This document shows positions 50,503-62,802 of a DNA stretch of 64,000 bases, one piece after another; the stretch's first letter is position 1, and every line of letters begins with the position of its first letter. The DNA is from Styela clava (taxonomy: Eukaryota > Chordata > Ascidiacea > Stolidobranchia > Styelidae), in NCBI RefSeq assembly GCF_964204865.1, contig NC_135252.1, positions 8,825,383-8,889,382 on the forward strand, in the 5' to 3' direction. A program made the position numbers and the translations under genes. The notes below the pieces were generated by a model, which was given only the letters and a program-made list of their open reading frames with translations, had not been told where the DNA came from and did no database searches.

Positions 50503-53500
50503 ATGGATTGGTCGTTTTTGATAATATTGGTAACTAGTGTTTTTTTCGTGAACATGTCCAATGGACAACCACGGCCAGGGTAAGTAAGTGTTTTATTGTT
50601 AGCAAACGACAGAGTTGTTGTTCGTGTGTTGAATATAGCGTTACCGTCTTCGTAAGAATTTACAGCCATTCAACATTTTTAATTTGACGTTCAAGATGTT
50701 TATGTCTTCGCTGTAGTAGGAAAAAATGGCTGCGAGTATGCTGTAGAGATTCTAACCTTTTTAAAAGTAACATCCAGGAAATTTTTTTCGGAGAACTAAA
50801 TTGAGTACTAAAAACGTAACTTTGAAACGTTTGGATAGGGTTCTAGGTCCAAGTCAGAGGTGGGCAAGGTTTTTGGTCCAAGGGCAAGAATTTTGCCCAT
50901 CTAGGCTGGCGAGCAAGTGTGACGTAACAATGTGACACAGTGTTTACAAAGGCAAAAGTGGAAAACAATAAGCCTCGTGCCAAAACTAAATTTAATCGCA
51001 ATTTCAACAAATTCCTTGAGTTCTTTTTAGCTAAAACATCAAAATTTGGTTTTAGTTTGGTTGTCGCAGCATCACGCGGGTCAAATTGAATTACCCAACA
51101 GGCCGGATTTGGCCCGCGGGCGTTAGTTTGCCTATTTCAGGTCTAAGTGATTACCTTTGACTCATGTAAATCTGTATATTAAGCAGCCCTTTTTTTTATT
51201 GGAAATAAAAATTTGGAGTAAAATATTATCCACGGCAATATTTATTTAAAATGTTGAATTTGTACTGTTTTTCAGATATAAGCAAGCAGTAAATCCACTT
51301 CCTGCTTACCTCGAACGTAAGTTTATACGACTAGAATTTGCGCAAAACTAACTCATTGTAATTTCTCAGACATAGTGATTGTCACATTGGATATAGTAGG
51401 GCGGGGGATGATGGCCCCCCTTATTGAAAATTGTCTATATTTCGAAAACCTTTCTTCAAATATTCTTAAAACTTTGCAAGTATAAACATAAGGGGCTGAA
51501 CTCTTTAGCCACTCGGCGACGTCCGCCGGTCTCCAACCATCGCAACAGCAGAAACGTTTTTGAACGAAAAAAAAAATCGGGGAAGTTGGACATATGGTCG
51601 GATATGACGGACATGTGATAAAATCGCATCAAAATACTAGTATTGCGTTCTGTTTCTTATCAGAATATCAAAATAAGCAATGTATTTGGAAAATTTTTTG
51701 GGGCATTCGAAAATTCCCCCTATGTCCATCTTACCCCTTAAATTTTTGAAGTTGTAAACCCATTTATTGTTCACGAAAGTATGATAAAACACAGTAAAGC
51801 AGCCAATTTTTATTTGATCATACTTTCACACAAATCTTAATCATCACACCAAAAGAACATCTGGGATAGCATCAAAGCTATCGTCATGGAATTTTACATT
51901 CGAATGAAAATATTTATACAAAAAAGCTTCAAGCAAAGCAGTCATCACATTGGAAGGACACAATGTGTTTTCCATAAATCCCGGCACAAATATCGTGAAG
52001 CCACTTTTGGCATTTCTGGCACTGAATCCATCCCTCGTCCTCTTCAAAAAAATTGCCGTTGCAGACAGCACAGAGGTTACTGTAACAATATCTTTCATGT
52101 CGCTCATTCTTACGTTTATTTTCTTTTTTCTTCCTCTTCCTGGGAGCTGCAACTTTCTTAGACGAGCTAGATGACATCGTTTCTGCGAGTGCTGTAGTTT
52201 TCCTGAACGAGCTAGGTGGCGTTGTTTCTGCGAGTGCTGACAGTTCGGCTACATATTTCTCACTTGTTAACACTCTAATTCCCGCCTGAATGGCTTTCTT
52301 TGCCTCTTGGCTCTCTGAGTGGCTACTGGAAGAGGCAAATATATTCAAATGATACACTGGTGCTATCAGGTCTCTGCTATTTTCTTGCCTCAAAGAATCA
52401 CTGACTTTATCAGAAACTAACTGAACTCCTGGTGAAGTTCTACTTGAAAAAATCGTTAGAGAGCACTGAGCAGCATGGTTCACTTGTGACACTTTCTACC
52501 TCTGTCGTGGTGTTAACCTCATGAGATGGTACATCGTAGTCTCTATTTGTTATTTGCCTCTGTTTGATATTCATTGGTATTTTCTCAACATTCTTTAGGA
52601 TTTTCTGTTTCCCGTGCATCCAAAACTTGCATCTGGAAAAACATGATAGTACATAAGGGTAAGATGGCCACCCCCCATAATTTCATAAGATTATTGAGAT
52701 TATCCAAGAAGTGTTTTGACAGGTAAAAGCAATAACAAAATTAAAAAGAAGACTTTCTGGTATCTTATTCACAAAGAACGGGTTTGAACGGTCAAAGTAA
52801 ATAAAAGTCCGGAAAACGCAAAAAATTTATTACCCCCTCATAACCCCCCCATTTTTACATGATCACATGCTGAAAGATATAGTTAGCTGCTAGATGGCAC
52901 AAGTCGCTCAGTTAGTCCTAAATCATTGTCATCAAGTATAAACTTACCAACAAACGCGCGATTCAGAGTTCCTTCGCTGAAAATGAGCATATAGTGCCTC
53001 CAAGAAAAACGTGTCCTTACTAAATGCCCTTTTTTCACCCTTCAAAAATCACAAGCCACGTGGAAAGCTACACAACTGACGAACTACGCCAAGCGCTGAA
53101 CCGAAATGGCTAGAACGAATTCCCTCCTTAGCAACGAACTCGGCAATGGCATTTGCAGAACCAAGCCCCATAAGATGTCGCCAATAGGTCAATTTGAAAA
53201 AAAGTGTCCATCTAACCCCGTGTGTCTATCTTCCCCCGCCCTACTATATCGTTAATTCGTATACGAGATGAAATAAAATCACAGAAGAATATATTCAGAC
53301 AAAATTATTCGAACTAGAAAATAATACTGTTAATAAATAAATGATAAATAACAAACCAGTAAGATGGTTCAAAATTCTGCACAAAATTACGGCGGGTATA
53401 TTCTGTTTCCAAAATAATAAAATTGTCGTAATTATATTATTTTTCAGGAAACGATGTAAATACAGGATTGAGGAGAAGGTTTGCAGATACAATATAAATG

Positions 53501-56500
53501 TTTTATGTATGCTGTAAATTAAGAAAACTTTGTTCAATGTGTCAAGATGTTGATATATTCCAAGCGTGCTATACTTGTATTTTGCTATACAATTGTTTCC
53601 ACCGCAAATTACTGCTTGTTTTCAACGTGGACGTCAGATTCATCGCTCCATACATGAAGGCTTGATTTAGAATCCCATTTTTTAGTATAATATGTAATAT
53701 ATCATACAGCTATTATTACTTTATTTTGAAGAATTGAAAAATGGTTTGAATTAATTTATAGGGTAAGAAGATATCAAAAACACAATACGGAAATTAGACA
53801 TGAAACCACAAGCACTGAAGAAAAATGGGGTAAGTAGATCAATTATTGCATTTAAACAGGCGCTCCGGAGTATGTGTACCAAGATGGCGCACAAACTGAA
53901 CCTTAACCTGGTACACATACTATGTCCAGGTTGTGCGCCATCTTGGTGCACATACTTTGGGATATAATATAAAAATTCTGTTTCTGGCTATAGCGTTATT
54001 TTTCTTAATTACCCCGATTGTGTATCTGTGCAAATTACCAAGAAGCGCTAAATTTTATGCAATAGATTTACTTTTCTATCCAAAATTTTGACAATGCTCC
54101 AATTGTCTCAATCTAAATTTCTAAAACAATTGTCAACAGTCAATGTTAATATTTATAACTAACACGTTTAAAAATGTGTTACTAGGGAATATACAAGGAC
54201 CATCTTACGAACACATCCAGAATTGCGACTTTCGTTCTGAAGATAGCGATACTAATATCGAAAAGATCCTACAAGGAGGTAACTTAAAAACGACGCAACG
54301 CATGTCGATACACTCAATGTCTCAATGTCTTGTGTGCAATTTAGTATTGAATAATTATTTTGTCGTGGTTTTGGTATGTGTATGTCATAGCCTGTCTATA
54401 CTTTGGCGGTCCAAAATCTATCTTGACATAGACTAGTGTAAGACTGTAATGAATGTTTAGAAATGGATGAATACATTAGCATTATAATATTTTTGATGGT
54501 TATTTTAATAATAGTTTTTGAGTTCTACTTCTGTATGACCAATATTCTGATTCAAAATAGCTAGAAGTAGCTAGGATGAGTAACGAATCTGTGTGAGGTA
54601 AATAGTGCCAGAGCAACTGCTAAAAATTCGATGGTTACGTCACCGACTCACCGTTGACATCTTGCGGGTTAGCCAGCATGTTATGGAATAAGTAATCTAT
54701 GCTCCGTGATAATTCTTTTCAGTCCAAGGCTTACAGCCTTTATGTTTTAATTCTTTCATCCACTCAATGTTATATGTATAGTGTTTCAAACCTTGCTTGG
54801 ATGCCTAACTTCTATTTCGTACCCTTATTTTTTTTTAATTTTTTAGAAAATGCTCCTGATAAGTGGAGAAATTGGTTTGTTGAGATAAGTGATGGGAGTA
54901 AAAAATGTGGAGGAACTCTCATCGCGCCGAGACTTGTTTTGACTGCCGCACATTGCTTTCCTTTCATAGCAAGGCGTCACGGCGGACCCATCTCTAGACA
55001 TAATTGGTAAATTAACTATTACTAAGAAAATAAACTATTTATTTTGATAACTATAACATACAATATCGCACAGTATATCGCATACCCCTGCCAAGAGTAG
55101 CAATACATCAATTTTAATATACGGACTTCGTCATGTTAAATATTCTGTGCAACAATCAAGTTGTAATGAGAGGCCTTCGCTTCCCGGCAAAAAATCTCTT
55201 ACTGTCGAATTTTATTTAAATGTATTTTATTTACATTTACAGTAAAACACTTGCCAACTACAATGCAACAATAAATCCTACTGGAAGACCTGGAGATCAG
55301 GAAATAATCAGGATATCTCACGTTTACAAAAATTCTGAGTTTACAATTAACCAAGGCTGGGGTTGCATTTATTCGTAAGATTGATATAGTCTATATATAT
55401 ATATATATATATATAAGGTTGATAGCCTATATGTGTTTTTATTCCATACAGAAGCTCTGCATCATATCCAGTGATATGCGAGTATGTACTTACTATTGTA
55501 CTCTGATAAATTGGAGGGCGTCAGGTTTGGAGCATTAACATTTGAAACAGTGTCTTTGCTTGGTTAAGATTTGTATGTTACAATAAACAAGAGAGCAATT
55601 TTCAAATATATAGACACGAAAGCCAAAACGAAATATTTCACCCACAACTTCCTCGAAATCATATCTTGAACGATGCTGAAACTGTGGAACAGCTACCGTA
55701 TAACTTACTGGTACCGGGCGTCCTATAGCTTACCCCGGTCTTGCGAAGATGATGATCAACATGAATCGAAATATCAAATGATAACCTTATCAAAAAACTC
55801 CCGTCTTTTCGTTTTGGCTTTCCATATATTTTAGAAATTGTGCATAATGATACAACGTAAAAATGGCATTTTCGTCAAAATTCTTCTGACCAATATCCAT
55901 ACATTTCTTTACTAGAAACGATGAAGCAATCGCAGTACTATCGACAGAATTCACCACCGATTTTAAGCCTCCTTTCTGCTTGAGTCATGGCCACAAGCCA
56001 GAATCCGAGGACAGGTGTTTTGCTGTTGGAATGGGATATACAGGTGTCGCTGTATATATATATTTTATTTGAAAAACCTATCCAAACTTTTAGTGATAAA
56101 ATATAGATCGAATCATGTCAGTTATAAATATGTCGGTCATTACCATTGGTAACATTATTGTTATTCTGACAACGATTTAATAGCTTGGAATTGAATTTAG
56201 TGAACGAAAATTTGGGATTTGGTGCTGTTTATTTGAGTGCGGTACTTCAAGTTTTACGCTCACATCTGGGGAACACTTTAAGGCACACTTAAATTAAATG
56301 TTAAATAAACAATTCTAGGGTTTCAGTCTTTTTTTTGTGACTATATAATTATTCACCTGCTCTGTACCGTGTCATTTTTAGAGCGCTTCCGGGATAATCC
56401 CGATAGAAAAACATCGAAAACTTTGCAACGAAGAAATGTCAGTAGAATGAATTGCTCGTCAAAGATTTGCGAATTGAACAATAGGGAGAAACATGAAATA

Positions 56501-57444
56501 CACTGTGTAACCACTGGACCTTTACAGGTATTGAAAAATAAATTAGAGACACGGCCAACGGTACAATTTGTACAAATTCTATTACCACCGGTGTGTTGGA
56601 TGAGCCCGATTTACCAAACTGAAAAATAAAAATGATAAAAGAAATCAAACTCAGGAAACGAAATAATAAGCTCGCACTAAACGTGCAAAAATTTTGTTGG
56701 CCGAATCGCCCAATCGTCATGTACCCCATGTTCGTATATATATAGATATATGAATATATATGCTGTTTGTGCAGAAACATATTCATCAGGCATGCCAATT
56801 TTGCGAATTTGAGTTTGCTAGCTGACAGCAGACGAGTCTATGATAAAATAATAATAAAATCTAATAATTCTTAGATTCCTTGTTACTTATATAAATTAAT
56901 ATATACATAGCTACTTATCGATATCGAGGTTCTTGGGCTTCATCCTACCTTGCCTAATGGCAAACCCGTACCTCAAATACGCCAAATACTGGAGATAGGA
57001 GAATCAAGTCTTGAGCGCTATATGATAAGACTTGAACTCGATATAAAGTAGAAATGAGTGACGAATTATGACAAAAATAGTTTATGAGTCTACTTATTTA
57101 AGTCAATTGTTGTTTGAGATAATATTATATATTGCTTTACCTTAAACTTAACTTAAGTTTCTTACCAAGTTAAAAACAATGTGTTATATTTACAGGGTGA
57201 CAGTGGTGGGCCGATTATTTGTAGTCGTAATGGCACAAAACAGTATTATTTAATGGGTATAATTTCTAAAGTCCACGGAGAAGGAAATTATGCTATTGTT
57301 CACAATGCAATGCAGAGAATGCAATTCTGGATCGAAGACTTTCTCCGGTCAGAAGCCCTGGATTTAGATGATCGCTCTAGCTGTCCTCCTCATATCCCGA
57401 CAGCTCGAAAGTGGAATTGTCCTACATCAAAGAAATCATGTTAA
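50503..57444 (+). CDS. Secreted S1-family serine protease (chymotrypsin fold), possibly inactive
   Basis: Ten exons join in phase: 50503-50579, 51276-51316, 53448-53478, 53762-53829, 54186-54278, 54847-55006, 55243-55374, 55916-56043, 56382-56527, 57196-57444 (TAA), 374 aa. A signal peptide (SFLIILVTSVFFVNMSNG) is followed by a pro-region with a dibasic RRRVRR at 48-53 and a cysteine at 86 that could tether the chains. Zymogen cleavage is predicted at K99|I100 (NIEK|ILQGENA, cf. IVGGxxA). His57 is H139 in LTAAHC; Ser195 is S295 in GDSGGP. The Asp102 region reads SNDEAIAVL (D203): if IAVL aligns with the usual IALL, an alanine takes the Asp place and the Asp is two residues early. Position 189 is Gly and position 191 Leu rather than Cys, and the usual Cys220 is also absent (KVHGEGNY), so trypsin specificity is unlikely. 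A short cysteine-containing tail follows the catalytic domain. Substrate unknown. Confidence 0.88.
50855..51140. mobile_element. hAT MITE, copy in protease intron 1
   Basis: 286 bp. It starts CAGAGGTGGGCAAGGTTTTT, and from the other end reads CTGAAATAGGCAAACTAACG then CCCGCGGGCC. The 8-bp flanks GTCCAAGT (50847-50854) and GTCTAAGT (51141-51148) differ at one base. The interior matches the copy at 62803-63121 in reverse (CAATTTCAACAAATTCCTTG). Non-coding. Confidence 0.85.
51394..53246. mobile_element. pogo/Tc1-superfamily DNA transposon remnant
   Basis: Terminal inverted repeats TAGTAGGGCGGGGGATGATGG and, inversely from the right end, TAGTAGGGCGGGGGAAGATAG, next to TA dinucleotides, enclose about 1.85 kb in protease intron 2. 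Inside, on the minus strand, is a frame ending in a PHD-like zinc finger typical of the C-terminus of some pogo-type transposases. The DDE catalytic core is not seen, so the copy looks internally deleted. Confidence 0.75.
51929..52492 (-). pseudogene. Transposase C-terminal remnant with PHD-like zinc finger
   Basis: 187-codon frame, antisense to the host protease gene. The N-terminal part is rich in Ser/Ala/Glu, then comes a basic stretch (RKRKKKENKRKNERHERY). The end is a zinc finger: CAVC, then EGWIQCQKCQKWLHDICAG, then FQCDDC, i.e. C-x2-C, C-x2-C-x4-H-x2-C and C-x2-C spacing. The WIQC-x2-C-x-x-W-H-x-x-C arrangement is common behind DDE domains of pogo/Tigger-like transposases. No catalytic domain precedes it within the element. 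Confidence 0.65.
53863..53965. repeat. Long-TIR MITE family, copy 7 (short, near fold-back)
   Basis: Starts GGCGCTCCGGAGTATGTGTA then CCAAGATGGCGCACAA. The right side reads inversely CCAAAGTATGTGCACCAAGA then TGGCGCACAA. Only about 30 bases (CTTAACCTGGTACACATACT) separate the arms. It lies in protease intron 4. Confidence 0.75.
55392..55415. repeat. (TA)n microsatellite
   Basis: Uninterrupted TA run of about twelve units in a protease intron. Similar runs are at about 20513-20536 and 59611-59630. Confidence 0.9.
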
Positions 57445-57501
57445 GTTAAGACATTATATACATGACATAAACTTGCGAATCGTATATTTTCCCATTTTCA
57501 G

Positions 57502-57808
57502 TCACACATCCAATATGGCATAGCTGCGTGGGGCTCTGCAACCAAAACAAATTTGCTAAATCAGAAGTTTTACAGAATAGGACTGTTAGAATTCCTATAT
57601 TATATACTATACCCTATATCTACAGGACCAGGGTGCTGAAACTATCTGACATCCATAAGCTAGATATCTGCAAAGACATTGATCTATTTCACAACAACCA
57701 GTTGCCTGCAACTTTTGGCGATTATTTGGTTAGGTTTAGTGACATGCATGAGCAGAATACGCGCTCTTCGACAAAGTCTAATTATTTGTACCCCGTTTTT
57801 CAATAGGA
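57502..57808 (+). mobile_element. Non-LTR retrotransposon fragment (3' end of reverse transcriptase ORF)
   Basis: Begins about 57 bases after the protease stop codon. One frame reads SHIQYGIAAWGSATKTNLL, then a shift of frame near 57560 leads to VLQNRTVRI, KLSDIHKLDICK and a closing QNTRSSTKSNYLYP. This order (YGI.AWG, LQN..VRI, LKL.DI.KL, NTRSS...Y) is typical of the C-terminal part of non-LTR element ORF2. It is truncated at both ends and frameshifted, so dead. Confidence 0.75.
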
Positions 57809-59623
57809 AAATCCCGCTCTAAAATATAAAGGTGTCGTAACTTGGTAACTTGGAATAGTATTCCCAGCAGTTGACGTGACTCCACCTATATGCCACTTTC
57901 AAAGTGAAGTATAAAGAACTCTTAAATTCTTCTGTCTTGCCAGCACCTTGAATTGATGTGCTGCCAGCACTTGCTTTGCCATTGTCAGCAGAATGCCGCT
58001 GTCGCAGCCTGATGCCCACAGTGTATGTATTGCTTTGCGGTATATGCAAAAATGTACTCAGTTATTATATATTCTTCTAATACTTTAAGGGGCGTACCTA
58101 CCTGAGGAGCATAATCAAATAATTTTTGGGTCTTGTGTGTTCTGGTTTGTATATTCTCGGTTATATTAAACCGTGATCCTGGTCTATGAATTGACTCAAA
58201 TATTCTGATTAATATTTTAATTATGATTTGATTTAGTTATTGCTTTATGCTCTTTAGTACGAAGTTTCGACTCATTTTTTCACCACTGAAAGTATGCAAT
58301 CCCGACTCCGGGGAATTCGTAATATCGACTGTGTCAGGACTGTATAATACGTCTCCGGCTCCTTTTTTTTTTAACAACTTCTCCGGCTCCAGTGAAATCG
58401 TGACTTTACAGCCCTGACGATACATATCGTTGATGTGTATTTGTAGTAAATTCAAGGCATTCCAAAGAATTTATTCTCTTCGATTCTATTTTATTTTATA
58501 AGTCATTTCTATTCGCTCATTTTAAAAATAATAATTATCCGTGATACATTAATTTTAAAAACGAGTGTATCAATATCATTGATACAAAGAATGGAGTTGA
58601 ATTTCATAAAAAAAGTGCATATATCAAATCTTTCAAATTGTAGTACATATATGTATTTATTCCATTTCGTTACACTTATTTTTAGTATTTAGTTTATTTA
58701 AATATCGCATGGTTTTTTGGACTAATTGGACTGTACACACGAGAAAATTTGTGATTTTTCTTCCATTTTTTCTTTATCTGATCATTTTGTATATTTTTTT
58801 CAATGAATTGATGACGGAACGCTTCGACTTCGACCTTGAGTACTTATGTTTTATTTATTATTTCCTTATTCAGCAAATAAATGCTAACATCAACAGCAAA
58901 TTGTTTTAAATTTCTCTATAGCGATTAGTGCAGTTCATTCCTACAGAACAGTTGATCGTTTTGTACAGCTAAAACGAAGTACATACGGACCGAAACTTAA
59001 TGACGAGCCCCTCAACATATTTATATTCGGCTCATCGTATTCCAACTATATATTGGGTTGATTTACAGTAGACCTGCAGTCCTAACAGGGGGGCCGGGAG
59101 TTTTGAAAATAACAGTTTTTAATATATATTAATATATTATAAAAATAGATATAAAATGAGTGCAATTTCAATGACCTTATTACACACACAGTAAATGATT
59201 TAGACAACGCTAAAAAATCTATAAAGTAAACTTTAAAATATACTCATTTTAAGTCGAATCCTTACAAAGAAACTAAGTCATATGAAAACATATATATACA
59301 AAATTACAAATCTCCATTTACAACATTGTATATCGATAATGTTGCAATTACCAATATTTATATCATATCCATATTCTGATAATCTAATCTAATAACTTAT
59401 TATCTGAAGTAGACACAGTCTGGTCGAACCTTTCTTAAGATGCACCCTTCAATATCACTCCATCCGTTTTGCACATACAATATTTCGAGCGGGTAGGAAA
59501 TCTGATTGCAGTACTTTTGCACAAAAACTTTTCAGGCGACCAGGGACCAGCTGGCTTGAGTCATAGTTGACGTAGGTAAATAGGACTTGGTAATGTTTTA
59601 TTGGTTAGGATGTATATATATAT

Positions 59624-59975
59624 ATATATAGATTCCCACAAATAAAGAAAATCAAGAACTTTGAATAAAATGATTATCGTCCCCATATTGAGGTGTTCAA
59701 CTTAGAATCTGGCGACAGTTGCATGTATGCCACTCATGAAGGACGCCTCCCCGTTCCAAATCGGGGAGTTAGATTGCGTCATGTTTACGTAACTGAAATA
59801 TATAGATTCCCACAAATAAAGAAAATCAAGAACTTTGAATAAAATGATTATCGTCCCCATATTGAGGTGTTCAACTTAGAATCTGGCGACAGTTGCATGT
59901 ATGCCACTCATGAAGGACGCCTCCCCGTTCCAAATCGGGGAGTTAGATTGCGTCATGTTTACGTAACTGAAATAT
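59624..59975. repeat. Perfect tandem duplication, 174-bp unit
   Basis: GATTCCCACAAATAAAGAAA begins at 59631 and again at 59805, and the copies run identically to AACTGAAATAT. Each unit contains a strong hairpin: CTCCCCG, 8-base loop, CGGGGAG, within outer GACGC/GCGTC arms (59742-59780 and 59916-59954). The identity of the copies implies a recent event or an assembly artefact. No open frame or known RNA family is recognised. Confidence 0.9.
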
Positions 59976-60407
59976 GTGCCCTTATTAGTATGGAATAATT
60001 TTTGCCTCTGTTCAGACTGTCGGGCGTCTTTCTCATTCCAGTGTTTACGTTATCTGAAGGGTTGAAGTTAGCGAGCTGATAAAATAAGAGGCCTGACGAT
60101 GAAATTAGTTGAGTGACGTCCGCCATTTTGTATCGTTTACGGACTGTTTTATATCAAGATACTCTCGAAGCATTGCCACCACAAGGTCAGAGCGTATGTG
60201 TTTGAATGGTTTCCACTTTGTTTAGCGTTAGCTCTTATGAACGACAAATCAGCAGCATGGTATCGATGAATTAGAAAATAGGAATGACAATGGATGTACG
60301 ACCAGATTTCAGTTTGAGAAGTATACCGTCTTGTCTAAATAAAATAATTTCGTTTAAATAGATGGCATTTACATTTTTCCATAGGGAGAGCAAAACCGAT
60401 ATACCGG

Positions 60408-60465
60408 CTTAATAATATGACGTACCTCGGCCGGTTACTAGTCCATGTCAAGTATGGGATTAGTT
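60408..60465 (+). repeat. Fragment of the CCAGTCCATGTC interspersed repeat
   Basis: CCGGTTACTAGTCCATGTCA then AGTATGGGATTAGTTGG resembles part of the copies at 260-590 and 1019-1250. Confidence 0.5.
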
Positions 60466-61399
60466 GGTTCTGATTTTTCTGAAAGTCGTCTGAATTTGGA
60501 ATGTATATATGTGAATGTACTTGGGCTTGATTTTAAACACAAAAGAAATATAATTTTCATTTATTCAGCGCTTAAAATTGGTTAATTGGTGAAGGAATTT
60601 CTGTATGTTCCAGTATATAATTATATTTAAAAACAGACTCGATCATAACATCTTCGAATTTTGCCATGTGTTGAAATATGAATCGCATTTGATTCTGCGT
60701 GTTTTTTGAATATTTGTAAGAGAGAATATCAAATAAACATTACTTAAATTGACGTTATGGGCGAAATGTTCACTAATACAGCACTACAATGACTTTCCGG
60801 TACCGAAATCCATACGGACCTAATTGAAGATTCAATAGAAATCTGCTCTTAAAATTCTAACGCTTGGCGCGCACTCAAAATTATTCCTATTGCTACGACG
60901 AACGCACACTTCTATTAACAGTTCGGTCAGAAAATTATAGCCGTAGTGAAGACGGCCTAGTCTAGTGTATACCAAAACCTGATTGAAGAATAACACCTCG
61001 AAACCAGATGAAACAAAATCAGGTAACCTGTCAAACTATTCAATGTCACCTCAAAACCACGAGGCTAATTATCTATAGATAGTTTTACCAGTTTCATGCA
61101 ATGTTGTATGATGATAATACCTTTTTCAAATTAAGTGCTTTGTTTTCGGATAATGTGGTATATTATGAAAGAGAATCTTAATATTTTCAAAAAAGGTTCG
61201 AAATTTGTGAAACAATATAAAGTTATGTAAGTTACGTTAATTTTTGAAAAACCGTTTATTTCAAAATTGAGTAGCGTATATCTGGTAAAGATGTATGGTT
61301 ATCAATTTTTTACCGATACCAACGAGAAGGCGCCTATGTCTGCTAACAGTATTTAAAGTGAACATTGTTTCAACTGATAAAGCAGATATTCTAGCTAGG

Positions 61400-61880
61400 G
61401 ATGGCGGAATCGAGTCCGGATTTGATTACAGACTCGATTTTTTGCGGAATCGATTCCGATGGATTGGAATCAATTCTCGAGGTTAAAACGTCGATTGTAA
61501 ACAATGTGTAACGTTTTGTGTCAATTTCTTCATATATATATATGTAGAAACTGCTTTACTGCTATGTTGAGTTGCTACGACGTCGCAAACTTCACTATAT
61601 ATATTTTTTTCGCTAGAAGGCTTTTTACGTTTATTTATTTCTAAAATCTCTGTGGTTCTGAGGGATTCCTTTTTATGTTCGATTTTGTCCCCCGTGACAG
61701 ATTAGATACCCATACTACTTAGTTTTGGCCGTCTTGTCCTTCCTTATGTCTGAACATCGCTTTCTTTTTTGATTTCATATATAATATTGCTTAGGTGGGT
61801 ATGTTTTCTCGGTAAGATATGTCCAGGAATCGAGAATCGGGATCAAAATTTAGGAATTTGATAAGAATCGAATACCTGTA
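61400..61880. repeat. AATCGATTCC-rich repeat region
   Basis: GGGATGGCGGAATCGAGTCC and GCGGAATCGATTCCGATGG occur at the left, and GGAATCGAGAATCGGGATC with TAAGAATCGAATACC at the right, partly inverted relative to each other. Probably a diverged MITE; borders unresolved. A similar motif begins the window. Confidence 0.35.
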
Positions 61881-61982
61881 AGTAATCATACTTAGCATCC
61901 TTAATCCTAGCACACGAGAATGCACAACATCAAATTTGTATTTGTGATTTAACTTAATAGATGGCTTAAAATACTCGAAATC

Positions 61983-62060
61983 AGTGGTTCCCAACCTTTT
62001 TTAACGTCAGAGACAAATTTAAACCTTAAAGTTATAAGGCGTCGCATAAAAACAACGCAA
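61983..62060. repeat. hAT-type terminal sequence
   Basis: CAGTGGTTCCCAACCTTTTT followed by AACGTCAGAGAC is the usual look of a hAT element terminus. The opposite end and target duplication were not found. Confidence 0.4.
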
Positions 62061-62802
62061 AATAAAGTAGCAACAAAACTCAAGTATGTATTTTAAAGTA
62101 ACAACATCAACAAAACTTGGGGTATAAACCGATTTAACGCTAAAATTTGAAATTGGCTTTGACTTTTAATTCTGAAGTCTGAAACAGCGCGGCGCAATCG
62201 TGATGGATGCATTCTCCAGCAATATACATAACAATAGAAAGCTTCAAATTTTCATAATGATACCTATTTCAATTTAAAAAAACTTCTCTTTACAATCAAA
62301 TTGAAACGCCCGTGCTCGATTACAAAACTCGTTGTGGGCCTGCTCCTATGCATAGCAAAATATATGGTGAAATGTTCATTAATTTAAGGGCGATCACTCA
62401 TTCTCTATCCAACTGTGAAAATGAGACAGTGAACGCTTCGTACACGATGCCTCCAAAGCCAAATTAATTTTTGTTACCAATATTCGTATACTAATTAACA
62501 CATTTTAGATAAGATCTAAGAGCTAAACTTATCGGAAGTATCAGTCTATTTCGTATCCAATACCGATATCAACAAAATGGTCGATTCGATACGTCTCTTA
62601 TATCTAGTTGTGAGCGACCATGAATTGTCAATACAACGTTATCGCAGCCACATCCCTGTCACACGTTCGCCGTGGTGCCAACGCGGGGGAAATCTCCAAT
62701 TTCATGTTAAATCTATTTAGTTTGAGTATTTTCCTAAGGATTTGTATCTGACATAAATCCTAACAGTTGCCCAGTTTTAGCTACAAATATTAGTATCTAG
62801 AT

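Noticed and set aside
59742-59780. tRNA-like T-arm (CCCCG TTCCAAAT CGGGG)
   Set aside because: The loop has eight bases instead of seven and no acceptor or anticodon arms surround it.
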